Source: Parabacteroides sp. AM08-6 (GTDB taxonomy: Bacteria; Bacteroidota; Bacteroidia; Bacteroidales; Tannerellaceae). From it: 64,000 nucleotides of DNA. Made by a program: the position numbers and the translations under genes. The notes under the pieces are model-generated. The model worked only from the letters and a program-made list of their open reading frames with translations. It did not search any database and was not told the origin of the DNA. Positions 33,580-41,395 of the stretch are shown here, piece after piece. The DNA lies in contig NZ_QRMP01000013.1 in assembly GCF_003473295.1 (NCBI RefSeq), positions 1-64,000 of the forward strand, given 5' to 3'. Every line of letters begins with the position of its first letter. The first letter of the stretch is position 1.

Positions 33580-34105
33580 AATGAAGGCACGCTACGGCAA
33601 TGCCGGGCAATTCCTGGCGACCTTCACGCCCGAGTTGGAACTCCAGGCGGCCCGTTTCATGGAACGTGCCTACCTGGGCAAAGCTCCGGCACTTGAAACC
33701 GTCGTTTCCGGCTACGGTGAGGATACGGCCGTGGTGCTGCTCTGCCTGTTGGTGGAGGATGTGAACAACTTCGTGGGCGTGAAGGAGAAGATGCCCGTCA
33801 GCCGTCAGAAGGAGCTTGCCGGCATCATCCTGACAGAGTATCCGGTGCTGAAGGTGACGGAACTGCTGTTGTTCTTCCATCGGCTGAAATGTGGTCGCTA
33901 CGGCCGTTTTTACGGGATGGTGGACGCACTGTTCATCACAAGCGCGCTGCTTCAGTTTATGGAAGAGAGGCGCAAGGAAGTGTCCCGCTATAAGGCTGCC
34001 CGGGAAAAGGAACGCGAGCAAGGCGCCTGTCCCTCTGCGACAGGCGGTATCACGTATGACGAATATTTGGCATTAAAAAGAAGAAAGGAATCGAATCATG
34101 AATAA
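33476..34105 (+). CDS. Uncharacterised protein of the DUF4373/DUF4248 cassette (DUF6633-like)
   Basis: A 209-residue protein, mostly helical, with no signal peptide. Recognisable stretches are RYGNAGQFLATFTPELELQA, VEDVNNFVGVKEKMPVSRQ and LLFFHRLKCGRYGRFYGMVD, the last reminiscent of small accessory replication or phage proteins. It is GC-richer than its neighbours. It starts inside the DUF4373 gene and overlaps the DUF4248 gene by 8 bases, so all three are one operon. I believe it belongs to the family called DUF6633; function unknown. Confidence 0.7.
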   Translation: MKNQLNISFPQSPTTPPRDVPNCNAWPSMPRPVAEMKARYGNAGQFLATFTPELELQAARFMERAYLGKAPALETVVSGYGEDTAVVLLCLLVEDVNNFVGVKEKMPVSRQKELAGIILTEYPVLKVTELLLFFHRLKCGRYGRFYGMVDALFITSALLQFMEERRKEVSRYKAAREKEREQGACPSATGGITYDEYLALKRRKESNHE

Positions 34106-34325
34106 GAACAGAGTCTGGGGGCATACGGAACTGGCCGTGCTTTATTTCCCCTATATGCAAATCAAATCGGCCTCCACACGTCTGGGTGTGATGATAAAAC
34201 GGGACGAGGAACTGCTTGCGGACTTGAAGCGGGCAGGTTATTTCAAGGGGCAGCGTACTTTCACCCCTCGCCAGGTCCACATCCTTTTAGACCATCTGGG
34301 TGACCCTGAAAACTGGGATATTTAA
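34098..34325 (+). CDS. DUF4248 protein
   Basis: A 75-residue protein matching DUF4248: TELAVLYFPYMQIKSASTRL, then LKRAGYFKGQRTFTPRQVHI. It resembles a small helix-turn-helix type fold. DUF4248 genes recur beside HU, amidase and DUF4373 genes in Bacteroidales. It is the last gene of this operon; the 519 bases that follow (34326-34844) hold no gene but two palindromic repeat sites. Confidence 0.82.
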   Translation: MNKNRVWGHTELAVLYFPYMQIKSASTRLGVMIKRDEELLADLKRAGYFKGQRTFTPRQVHILLDHLGDPENWDI

Positions 34326-34554
34326 TAAAAAATAAGAATTACGGCAACGAAAAAAGAGAAGAAAACGGGATTTTTCTTGAAAAACAAGGAAAAATGCTCT
34401 TTTTCAGGCATTGTAAATATCGTGTAATGTATTGAAAATAAGCGATTAACGACAAATGCCGAAAAATGAAAAAACAAGGTAAAAAGGGGGGCTAAAATGG
34501 GCCTCGATGCATGTGGAAACGATTGAATATGAGTTGATTGCGTGCAGGATTCAG

Positions 34555-34590
34555 AATGACTAAAAAAAACGTACGTTTTTTCTCGTCACA
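34555..34590. repeat. Palindromic recombination-like site, copy 1
   Basis: A 36-base imperfect palindrome with ends AATGAC and GTCA and the perfect core AAACGTACGTTT. The core fits ARACGTWCGT, described for the inverted repeats recognised by the Mpi invertase at Bacteroides fragilis capsule promoters. The first 24 bases are identical to copy 2. Confidence 0.55.
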
Positions 34591-34600
34591 AAAATAGGCA

Positions 34601-34635
34601 TAAGTTTTGAACCTGCAATTCTTTTCTTTAATTTT
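34601..34635 (+). promoter_or_regulatory. Possible promoter between the two palindromic sites
   Basis: TTTG, 19 bases, then TAATTTTT: seven of eight bases of TAnnTTTG with correct spacing from a TTTG -33 element. It points to the DUF6383 gene in this orientation. Coordinates are approximate. Confidence 0.3.
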
Positions 34636-34726
34636 TTTTCTTCTCGTATGTGCTTTCTTATCAAGTGTATAGCGAAGTCTGTACAAAAATTGCTCTTTTG
34701 ACTACGAACCTTAAAATCGAAAAAAA

Positions 34727-34762
34727 AATGACTAAAAAAAACGTACGTTTAAAATCGTCATT
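34727..34762. repeat. Palindromic recombination-like site, copy 2
   Basis: Same 36-base design as copy 1, 172 bases later: AATGAC at the left, AAACGTACGTTT in the centre, GTCATT at the right. Because each site is nearly self-complementary, the pair can align in direct or inverted sense. Confidence 0.55.
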
Positions 34763-34844
34763 ATACAGAATTTAACAAGCGTGCGTAAAATCGAAAAAGA
34801 GACATTTCAATATACATTAATATTATAAATTAAAAAGTTTAAGT

Positions 34845-37800
34845 ATGAACAAGAAGTTTTCTACACTTTTAGCCGGCATCCTGCTGGCGGGTAGTTCTTT
34901 TTCGGCTATGGCAATAGACCTGAACCCGAAAGAGTATTATCATGTGACTTTAGCTGCTTCCAAAACAGACCGTTTGATTATTGGTCATAGTGCTGACGGT
35001 AAGAGAGACAGTGTGGCGTTTGTTAAAGCAGATGACGCAGCAAAATCTTATGAAGCATTTAATGCAACTCTATGGAAGCCGACAGTGAAGGAAGTTATTG
35101 ACGAAAAGGGTCATGTTTCCTATGAGTTTAACTTGGAAAACAAAGACGGTCAGGTTTTGGCTATTTCTAAGAAAAACGTATCGGCAAGTCAGAAAAAGTT
35201 CTATCAGGCTCAGTATGCTTATGTTACATCTGATGGTCTGAGTTCGATGAATGCTGAAGACGGATCTATTACTATTGCCGAAGATGGAACAATCACCATT
35301 ACCGGTGCTCAGGAAGCCAGAACTAATTTTTACGATGCTGCAGCAAAAAAGAATTATCAGTATGCATTGGTAAAAAGAGAAGGAGAAGTAAAAGTCATGA
35401 TGGCTGAGGCTGAGGCCGGAAAAGAAGCAACGGTTACTCCAGATGGAGGTCAAGGCGAAATTCTTACACTTCAGTTGGTAGATGTGGATACTCCTTATTC
35501 TATGACTGTTACCGATTTGAATGAAAATCCGAAAGATGAAGCATTCGAATTGGTATTCTCTAATGACGTTAAGAATAGCACGATTGGAAATTTATTGAGC
35601 GGTAGAAAATTGCGTGCCGTAGGCTTTAAATCCATGTTTACGACTGCAACAACGGGTACAAACTCTTTCAAAGCAGATTTAGCTGCCGCAAAAGACGCTA
35701 CGGACGAAGCTTTGGCTGATTTGGATGCTGCATTAACAGCTACAATAAACAGTATTGAGGAGGTAATTACCTTGGCTAAAAATACGGGTAATACAACAGG
35801 AAATGCTGCAACCATTGGGGATTTATTCAAAGAACAAGTAGCAACAGCTGAAGAAACTTACGCTGATTTGGATGACGCATTAGCCGCTTTTGCTGATGGA
35901 ACTGCCGAGGGAACTTTAATTAAGGCTTTGAAAGATGCAAATGCTAAAGTGAATGCGTTAGCGAAGGTTGAGTTGGCTAAAAATACAAAACTTGCCAGCG
36001 ATAATAAAGCATTGACAGAGTATAAAACAGCTTTAGCTGCTGCAACAAAACTGTTTGGTGAAGTGAAAGCTGCAACAGACAAAGCTTATACTGTTGTAGA
36101 CTCTACGATGACTGCATTTATGAAAAAACCGTATCTGAAAGCTGAAGATGAACCTGATTTTACATCTGCTAGTCCAAAAGCACAGATTGCGATGTTTGAA
36201 GCAGCTGGAACTGGTAAGAATAAGGTATATGATCAGTATAGCACTACAATTCAAGGACTGTTGGCTGCTGTTAAAACTTCTGCTTCTAAAGATAAATTTG
36301 GAGTATCTGAAGACATTTTGGCTAAAGAAGTTGACAAAGGTGGTGCTAAAGGTTACTATGCTATCGCAATCGTAGACTCAATGATTGATGGAAAACAAGC
36401 TTATCTCTCTGTAGATACAAACTACGTAGCTAGAAATGAAAGATATTTCTCATTCAAAGCTGATACATTGACTACAGTAGGTGAAGAGAAAGATAACGCC
36501 GTTGTAGCCGCTAAAGAAAAGAACATCAATCTGTTCGCATTCCAATTGCAGGTAGCTCCTGAAAAGATTGCCGGTGACGAAGTGACTGTCAATACATTTA
36601 TGCCGGATGTTAATAAGCTGGATGGTACTTGGTATAAAGAAGGTTTTGAAGCAACCAATGCAGTTGTTGTTATCCGTTCTTTGGCTAAGACACATCGTGA
36701 AGTTTCCGTAGCAGCAGATATCTATGACCCTGCTTATTATAACTCTACAATCACAATCAAACAAGTGGTACGTGAAACAGCTAAGTTGGAAAAAGGTACT
36801 CCTTACTATGTGAAGTCTCTGAAGAAGGAATATGAAACTAAACCGTACTTCGTGATGACTTCTACTACAGGGGATGCTTGGGCTCATTCTGCAGTTACTT
36901 ATGCGAATGTTCCGGCGACTCAGTGGTTCGTTTCTTCAGCTGATGATGATGCAAGTAAATATGCGATTGCAAACCGTGACTTCAATAAGGAATTGGTTGG
37001 CGCTCAAAAATTCTATGTAATAGATGAAAAGGAGAAAATCTACGAAGTAGAAAGGACAGTATCAGACGTTACAGTAAAGGATACTATTCAATTGGAAGAA
37101 GTGAAAGCTATTCCTGCCGGTTACAAGAACTTGTCGAAAGAAGCTATCGACAATCAGACATACAAACTGACAGCAACAAACTTCGCAAATCCGACAAAGA
37201 CATTCTATCTGACGATGAATACTGACTCTTCCGTTGTGATGACAGATGATGCTGAAAGCTCATTGGAATTCAAGATGAAAACGAACGCAGCAGAAAATCT
37301 GAAAGACGTAACTTTGAAAGCAAACAAATACAATGGCGAAGTTTACTTCAATGGCGATACATTGTTCTTAACGATGAGTGCTTCAAATAAGGTTGTATTG
37401 ACAAAGAAAGCTAAAAAGAATGAAGCTGATTTGACTTTGCGTCGTACAAGCGACAAAGCTGCTCAGTATGAAATCTTATGGAGAGTTGCTGAAGATGCTC
37501 GTAATACGGCTAAGAAAGTTGCTGTAGACCAGAATGGTTATGTTGTCGTAGTAGGTCCGACCGAAATCACCAACTGGGCATTCGACCTGGAAGCTGCTAC
37601 AATTGATATTTACCATAAGTTTACAGATGCTCCGAAGAACGTAATCATCTCCTTGATGAACGACGAAGCTTCTAAGGTAACAGCTGTTAAACCGTTTGCC
37701 GAAATCAAACGTACAGGTCTGGAACTGAAGGCTGCTGCAACAGACAACGACTTCGTATTAGGTTTGGATACTGCTTATGTTGAAAGAGAAGACAACTTCC

Positions 37801-38453
37801 GTTATGCTTACTACATCACGAAAGCAGTCGATACTGAAAAGGTAGGCGCATTCGATAGAAAAGCTTATATGGTAAGTTATGCAGACTCTACCGACACCAA
37901 AGATGTTAAATATAAACAAGATGGTTTGACACGTGTAGGTTTCGTATATGCAAACCGCGTAGACAACGCATCAGGCGACTCTCTGGCTATCGAAAGATTG
38001 CCGAAAGCAGCTAAGTCTGACACATTGGATATAGCAGCTAAGATGGGTTACAGCAATGCAACTTGGGCATTTGTTGAAGATGAAAAAGCTAAAGGCTATT
38101 ACAGAATTGAAGTAGCAGCATCCAAAGATGCAGTTAAGCAGTATGTAAGCTACCTGAACGGTATCCTCGTACTGGGTGATAAAGACCAAGCTCAGTTGTT
38201 CGCAATCAAAGACACTGAACTGGCTCCGACCGACAATGATAATGTATCCGTATCCGAAGTAAGCGTAATCGCAAGCGAAGGTAAGGTGACTATCAGCGGT
38301 GCAGCCGGCAAGAAGGTTGTCATCAGCAACATGCTGGGTCAAGTAAAAGCTAACACAATCCTTGCTTCCGACAACGAAACGATTGCAGTACCTGCAGGTG
38401 TTGTAGTAGTAGCTGTTGAAGGCGAAGAAGCTGTAAAAGCGATTGTTGAATAA
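34845..38453 (+). CDS. Large secreted DUF6383-type protein
   Basis: A 1202-residue secreted protein with a signal peptide (residues 1-23, ending SAMA). The N-terminal half has repeated lectin-like or DUF-type beta regions; residues about 270-430 are an Ala/Lys/Asp-rich helical stretch (ADLAAAKDATDEALADLDAA) likely to form a coiled coil. Further beta-rich repeats (YYITKAVD, YYAIAIVDS, NYVARNERYFSF) follow. The last ~70 residues are the DUF6383 domain, nearly identical to that at 1-390. Function unknown; a cell-surface or matrix protein is the best guess. It lies behind the paired palindromic sites and is followed by the conserved 3' structure. Confidence 0.85.
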   Translation: MNKKFSTLLAGILLAGSSFSAMAIDLNPKEYYHVTLAASKTDRLIIGHSADGKRDSVAFVKADDAAKSYEAFNATLWKPTVKEVIDEKGHVSYEFNLENKDGQVLAISKKNVSASQKKFYQAQYAYVTSDGLSSMNAEDGSITIAEDGTITITGAQEARTNFYDAAAKKNYQYALVKREGEVKVMMAEAEAGKEATVTPDGGQGEILTLQLVDVDTPYSMTVTDLNENPKDEAFELVFSNDVKNSTIGNLLSGRKLRAVGFKSMFTTATTGTNSFKADLAAAKDATDEALADLDAALTATINSIEEVITLAKNTGNTTGNAATIGDLFKEQVATAEETYADLDDALAAFADGTAEGTLIKALKDANAKVNALAKVELAKNTKLASDNKALTEYKTALAAATKLFGEVKAATDKAYTVVDSTMTAFMKKPYLKAEDEPDFTSASPKAQIAMFEAAGTGKNKVYDQYSTTIQGLLAAVKTSASKDKFGVSEDILAKEVDKGGAKGYYAIAIVDSMIDGKQAYLSVDTNYVARNERYFSFKADTLTTVGEEKDNAVVAAKEKNINLFAFQLQVAPEKIAGDEVTVNTFMPDVNKLDGTWYKEGFEATNAVVVIRSLAKTHREVSVAADIYDPAYYNSTITIKQVVRETAKLEKGTPYYVKSLKKEYETKPYFVMTSTTGDAWAHSAVTYANVPATQWFVSSADDDASKYAIANRDFNKELVGAQKFYVIDEKEKIYEVERTVSDVTVKDTIQLEEVKAIPAGYKNLSKEAIDNQTYKLTATNFANPTKTFYLTMNTDSSVVMTDDAESSLEFKMKTNAAENLKDVTLKANKYNGEVYFNGDTLFLTMSASNKVVLTKKAKKNEADLTLRRTSDKAAQYEILWRVAEDARNTAKKVAVDQNGYVVVVGPTEITNWAFDLEAATIDIYHKFTDAPKNVIISLMNDEASKVTAVKPFAEIKRTGLELKAAATDNDFVLGLDTAYVEREDNFRYAYYITKAVDTEKVGAFDRKAYMVSYADSTDTKDVKYKQDGLTRVGFVYANRVDNASGDSLAIERLPKAAKSDTLDIAAKMGYSNATWAFVEDEKAKGYYRIEVAASKDAVKQYVSYLNGILVLGDKDQAQLFAIKDTELAPTDNDNVSVSEVSVIASEGKVTISGAAGKKVVISNMLGQVKANTILASDNETIAVPAGVVVVAVEGEEAVKAIVE

Positions 38454-38493
38454 GTTAATGAATAAATAAGGATTATTAGAAAAGAATAATTCA

Positions 38494-38635
38494 CCGGATT
38501 GCGCGGTAAGCTGCCAACTACCCCGCGAGGGCGAACAAGCAATCCGGATAATTTAATATTAATAATACTAAAGTAATGAACTAAAAGTTCATCTGTTTTC
38601 TCCCCTGTGAAGGCCGGAAAGCAGAACAAGACAAG
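38494..38635 (+). ncRNA. Structured 3' region of DUF6383 gene, copy B
   Basis: CCGGATTGC (38494-38502) pairs perfectly with GCAATCCGG (38539-38547), enclosing a CGCGG/CCGCG stem. The same blocks as in copy A (428-555) follow in order: CCCCGCGAGGG with GAACAAG, AATACTAAAGTAAT, CCCCTGTGAAGG and GCAGAACAA. All nine outer base pairs differ in sequence from copy A, yet pairing is kept. Confidence 0.6.
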
Positions 38636-38668
38636 AAGCCCCGAAGGTATCAATCTCCGGGGCTTTCT
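38636..38668 (+). terminator. Rho-independent terminator of DUF6383 gene
   Basis: AAGCCCCG (38636-38643) pairs with CGGGGCTTT (38658-38666), followed by T-rich sequence. Confidence 0.75.
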
Positions 38669-38769
38669 TATGTGCGGAAGAAAGAATAAAGCTATGAATC
38701 GAATCCTTTCCTGAGAATAGATGAATTACACCTGATATGGTATAAATAATAGTTTTATAAATAGTTTTA

Positions 38770-38824
38770 TACCCTAAAGGGTGCAAAATAAAATGATTGT
38801 ATTATATTTGTACCCAAAAGGGTA
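38770..38824. promoter_or_regulatory. HipB operator pair
   Basis: Two palindromes, ACCCTAAAGGGT (38771-38782) and TACCCAAAAGGGTA (38811-38824), 40 bases apart, flank the promoter of the hip operon. The second overlaps the expected transcription start. Autoregulation by HipB is the natural reading. Confidence 0.7.
38803..38810 (+). promoter_or_regulatory. Sigma-ABfr -7 element for hipBST operon
   Basis: TATATTTG directly before the second operator palindrome, 20 bases upstream of the ATG at 38830. Confidence 0.65.
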
Positions 38825-38829
38825 TAATT

Positions 38830-39045
38830 ATGGATACTAAATTATTCTCTGAATACGTAAAGCAGATGCGCAAAGAGCATAATCTGACGCAGGTGGAACT
38901 TTCGGAAAAATCGGGAGTCGGTCTCCGTTTTGTGCGTGAACTCGAGCAAGGTAAACAGACACTACGCCTTGATAAAGTGAACCAGGTACTCAACCTCTTT
39001 GGAGCAGAAGTAGGTGTTGTTCCAATGACTAAGTCCGATAGATAA
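38830..39045 (+). CDS. hipB: HipB-like antitoxin/repressor
   Basis: A 71-residue Cro/C1-type helix-turn-helix protein: VKQMRKEHNLTQVELSEKSG, then GLRFVRELEQGKQTLRLDKV. It matches HipB/Y4mF-type antitoxins that repress their own operon. Two GGG-CCC palindromes flank the promoter just upstream and are the likely binding sites. Its stop overlaps the next start by one base (TAATG). The ATG at 38830 follows the operator and is preferred over an upstream in-frame codon. Confidence 0.88.
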   Translation: MDTKLFSEYVKQMRKEHNLTQVELSEKSGVGLRFVRELEQGKQTLRLDKVNQVLNLFGAEVGVVPMTKSDR

Positions 39046-39371
39046 TGAGACAAGCCTCTATATATAATGATGGTCAATTGGCCGGAATACTGACTGAAAA
39101 TGAGAACGGTTATACCTTTCAGTACGATGCTGCTTATCTTCAATCTGACGGAGCGGGAGCAATCAGCCTTACGCTACCTCTTTCGGAGAAGCCTTATACC
39201 AGCTTGATTTTATTCCCGTTTTTTGACGGTTTAATCCCCGAAGGTTGGCTTTTGGATATTGCAGAAAAGAGTTGGAAAATTGACCGCCACGATCGTATGT
39301 CGCTATTGTTGGCGTGTTGCAAAGATTGCATCGGAGCTATTAGTGTTATACCTATATCAAACGAGGAGTAG
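39045..39371 (+). CDS. hipS: HipS-like protein (HipA N-terminal domain alone)
   Basis: A 108-residue protein equal to the N-terminal subdomain of HipA (N-subdomain 1): ASIYNDGQLAGILTENENG, SLTLPLSEKPYTS, FFDGLIPEGWLLD. In canonical HipA this is fused to the kinase; here it is separate, as in HipBST systems, where HipS is the antitoxin that neutralises the HipT kinase. The stop is two bases before the next ATG. A simple frameshift of a full HipA was considered and is unlikely, because the next gene has its own N-terminal zinc-finger-like segment. Confidence 0.82.
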   Translation: MRQASIYNDGQLAGILTENENGYTFQYDAAYLQSDGAGAISLTLPLSEKPYTSLILFPFFDGLIPEGWLLDIAEKSWKIDRHDRMSLLLACCKDCIGAISVIPISNEE

Positions 39372-39373
39372 TT

Positions 39374-40300
39374 ATGGACAGGTGTTTATATTGTTATCAA
39401 GAACTCCGTGAGGGTGAAACTGATTTTCATCCTCGTTGTGCCAAAAAAATATTCGGAAGTAAAACAGCCCCTTTATTGCCCTATACCAGAGCGGATATTA
39501 CGCAGTTGGCAGAACAGGTGATTCGTTCACAGACCACTCTTACAGGCGTACAAGCTAAATTGTCACTTGATATTTCTTCTTCACGTAATGAGTCCCAACG
39601 TTTTACTATTGTAGGGTTGTGGGGGCGTTATATACTTAAGCCGCAAACTGATGAATTCAAGCACTTGCCGGAAGTGGAAGATTTGACAATGCATCTTGCC
39701 GAGTTGGCGAAAATAAATGTTGTACCTCACTCTCTTATACGTTTTGCCGACGGGGAGTTGTCGTATATAACTAAGCGTATAGACCGAGGCTTGAAAGGAG
39801 AAAAATATCCGATGGAAGATATGTGCCAACTGTCGGAACGCCTTACGGAATATAAATACAAGGGTTCTTATGAGCAGATAGCAAAGCTTATCATGCAATA
39901 CTCTTCAATCCCCAAGCTCGATGTAGTGAATTTTTGGGAACAGGTCGTTTTTTCATGGCTTACGGGCAATGCGGATATGCATTTGAAGAACTTTTCGTTG
40001 TATAGTTTGCGCCGGGGATATTATTCTCTGACTCCAGGGTATGATATGCTCTCTACTGCTCTTGTCATGCCGGAGGATACGGAAGAACTGGCTTTAACTT
40101 TAAATGGGAAAAAGCGTAAAATCAAGCGTTTGGATTTTGAGATTGCAATGAATAACAGCGGTTTAGGAAAGAAGGTTATTGATAATATATTCTCTAAATT
40201 TGTAGCACTTTCCGGGAAATGGCTGGCATTTATTGATACATCTTTTCTTCCCGAAGATATGAAAGAACAATATAAGGCATTACTGAAAAAGAAATTTTGA
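39374..40300 (+). CDS. hipT: HipT-like Ser/Thr kinase toxin
   Basis: A 308-residue HipA-family kinase lacking the N-terminal subdomain. It opens with a putative zinc knuckle (C4-x2-C7 ... H19-x2-C22), then TLTGVQAKLSL (55-65, phosphate loop region), K89 in YILKPQ (nucleotide binding), catalytic D201 in GNADMHLKNFSL and metal-binding D224 in PGYDML. HipA and HipT kinases phosphorylate aminoacyl-tRNA synthetases and stop translation. With hipB and hipS upstream it forms a complete tripartite toxin-antitoxin operon. Confidence 0.87.
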   Translation: MDRCLYCYQELREGETDFHPRCAKKIFGSKTAPLLPYTRADITQLAEQVIRSQTTLTGVQAKLSLDISSSRNESQRFTIVGLWGRYILKPQTDEFKHLPEVEDLTMHLAELAKINVVPHSLIRFADGELSYITKRIDRGLKGEKYPMEDMCQLSERLTEYKYKGSYEQIAKLIMQYSSIPKLDVVNFWEQVVFSWLTGNADMHLKNFSLYSLRRGYYSLTPGYDMLSTALVMPEDTEELALTLNGKKRKIKRLDFEIAMNNSGLGKKVIDNIFSKFVALSGKWLAFIDTSFLPEDMKEQYKALLKKKF

Positions 40301-40320
40301 ATACTTACAAATAGGTGTTC

Positions 40321-40328
40321 TATATTTG
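40321..40328 (+). promoter_or_regulatory. Sigma-ABfr -7 element for CDF transporter
   Basis: TATATTTG; a second candidate TAGTTTTG lies at 40341-40348. ATG at 40382. Confidence 0.5.
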
Positions 40329-40381
40329 ACCGGAAAAACATAGTTTTGTATCGATTTGTTATCATTAAAAAAGAAAGGGAT

Positions 40382-41281
40382 ATGGAACATCATAATCATG
40401 AACATCATCATCACGAAATAACTTCCTTGAATAAAGCGTTTATCATTGGCATTTCGTTGAATCTGGTTTTTGTTGTGGCTGAGTTTCTGGCAGGGTTCTG
40501 GTATAATTCACTGGGATTGCTGTCGGATGCAGGGCATAATCTGGGAGATGTGGCGAGTCTGGTACTTGCCATGCTGGCTTTCCGGCTCGCGAAAGTGCAT
40601 CCTACCTCCAGTTTTACTTATGGATACAAAAAAAGCACGGTATTGGTATCGCTGCTGAATGCCGTTATCTTGCTGGTGGCTGTCGGGATTATCATAGGGG
40701 AGAGTATCGGTAAATTGTTTCATCCCCAACCGGTGGAAGGAGATGCCATTGCCTGGGTAGCCGGTATAGGAGTCGTGATAAACGCGGTGACAGCCTGGCT
40801 GTTTATGAAGGATAAGGACAAAGATTTGAATGTGAAAGGTGCTTATCTGCACATGGCTGCGGATGCATTGGTTTCGGTCGGTGTAGTTATTTCGGGCTTG
40901 GTGATAGCCCGTACGGGATGGTACGTTATCGACCCGGTGATAGGGCTCGTTATTGCGCTGATTATTATTTATTCCACCTGGGGACTGCTGCGGGACAGTG
41001 TGCGCCTTTCGTTGGACGGCGTTCCGGTAGGAACGGACTTGGAAGAAGTGGCCGGAACGATTGAAGCAGTGGATGGGGTGGAAGGAGTTCATCACCTGCA
41101 TATCTGGGCTATCAGCACAACGGAAACGGCCCTGACGGCACATATTCTGATAAAGGATACTCGACGGATGGAAGCTATCAAGCAAGCGATTAAAGATAAA
41201 CTGCTACAGGATGGTATCCGGCATGCTACACTCGAATTTGAGACGATTGGGGCTTGCTGCGACGGAAGCTGCTGCCGGTAG
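40382..41281 (+). CDS. Cation diffusion facilitator (zinc-type) transporter
   Basis: A 299-residue inner-membrane CDF exporter of Zn2+ and perhaps Co2+ or Cd2+. The N terminus is a His-rich metal-binding tail (MEHHNHEHHHHE). Six membrane helices include the metal-site helix (SLGLLSDAGHNLGDV, with Asp and His) and HMAADALVSVGVV; a C-terminal cytoplasmic domain (VEGVHHLHIWAIS) and a CCDGSCC metal-binding tail complete it. GAAAGGG precedes the ATG at 40382. It is not part of the hip operon. Confidence 0.92.
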   Translation: MEHHNHEHHHHEITSLNKAFIIGISLNLVFVVAEFLAGFWYNSLGLLSDAGHNLGDVASLVLAMLAFRLAKVHPTSSFTYGYKKSTVLVSLLNAVILLVAVGIIIGESIGKLFHPQPVEGDAIAWVAGIGVVINAVTAWLFMKDKDKDLNVKGAYLHMAADALVSVGVVISGLVIARTGWYVIDPVIGLVIALIIIYSTWGLLRDSVRLSLDGVPVGTDLEEVAGTIEAVDGVEGVHHLHIWAISTTETALTAHILIKDTRRMEAIKQAIKDKLLQDGIRHATLEFETIGACCDGSCCR

Positions 41282-41335
41282 TCATCTATCGGTCCATAAA
41301 TTTTTTCAATTTGAAAAATTCTTTCTATCAGGTGG

Positions 41336-41359
41336 TTACGATTTACCTTTGCATCGTAA
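41336..41359. promoter_or_regulatory. Palindrome over the ahpC promoter
   Basis: TTACGAT (41336-41342) and ATCGTAA (41353-41359) flank the -7 element TACCTTTG (41344-41351). The position fits an operator for a peroxide-responsive regulator such as OxyR, which controls ahpCF in Bacteroides; direct proof is absent. Confidence 0.5.
41344..41351 (+). promoter_or_regulatory. Sigma-ABfr -7 element for ahpCF
   Basis: TACCTTTG, 44 bases before the ahpC ATG. Confidence 0.6.
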
Positions 41360-41395
41360 TCAAAAATAGTAAGAACAATTTAAATAGTAAAAATC

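Noticed and set aside
33386..34021. Minus-strand open frame of 211 codons
   Set aside because: Antisense to the DUF4373/DUF6633-like genes in a GC-richer stretch; low-complexity His/Gln/Arg composition.
39045..40300. HipS and HipT as one frameshifted hipA gene
   Set aside because: The second gene has its own ATG and an extra zinc-knuckle-like N terminus, and the B-S-T split is a known architecture.
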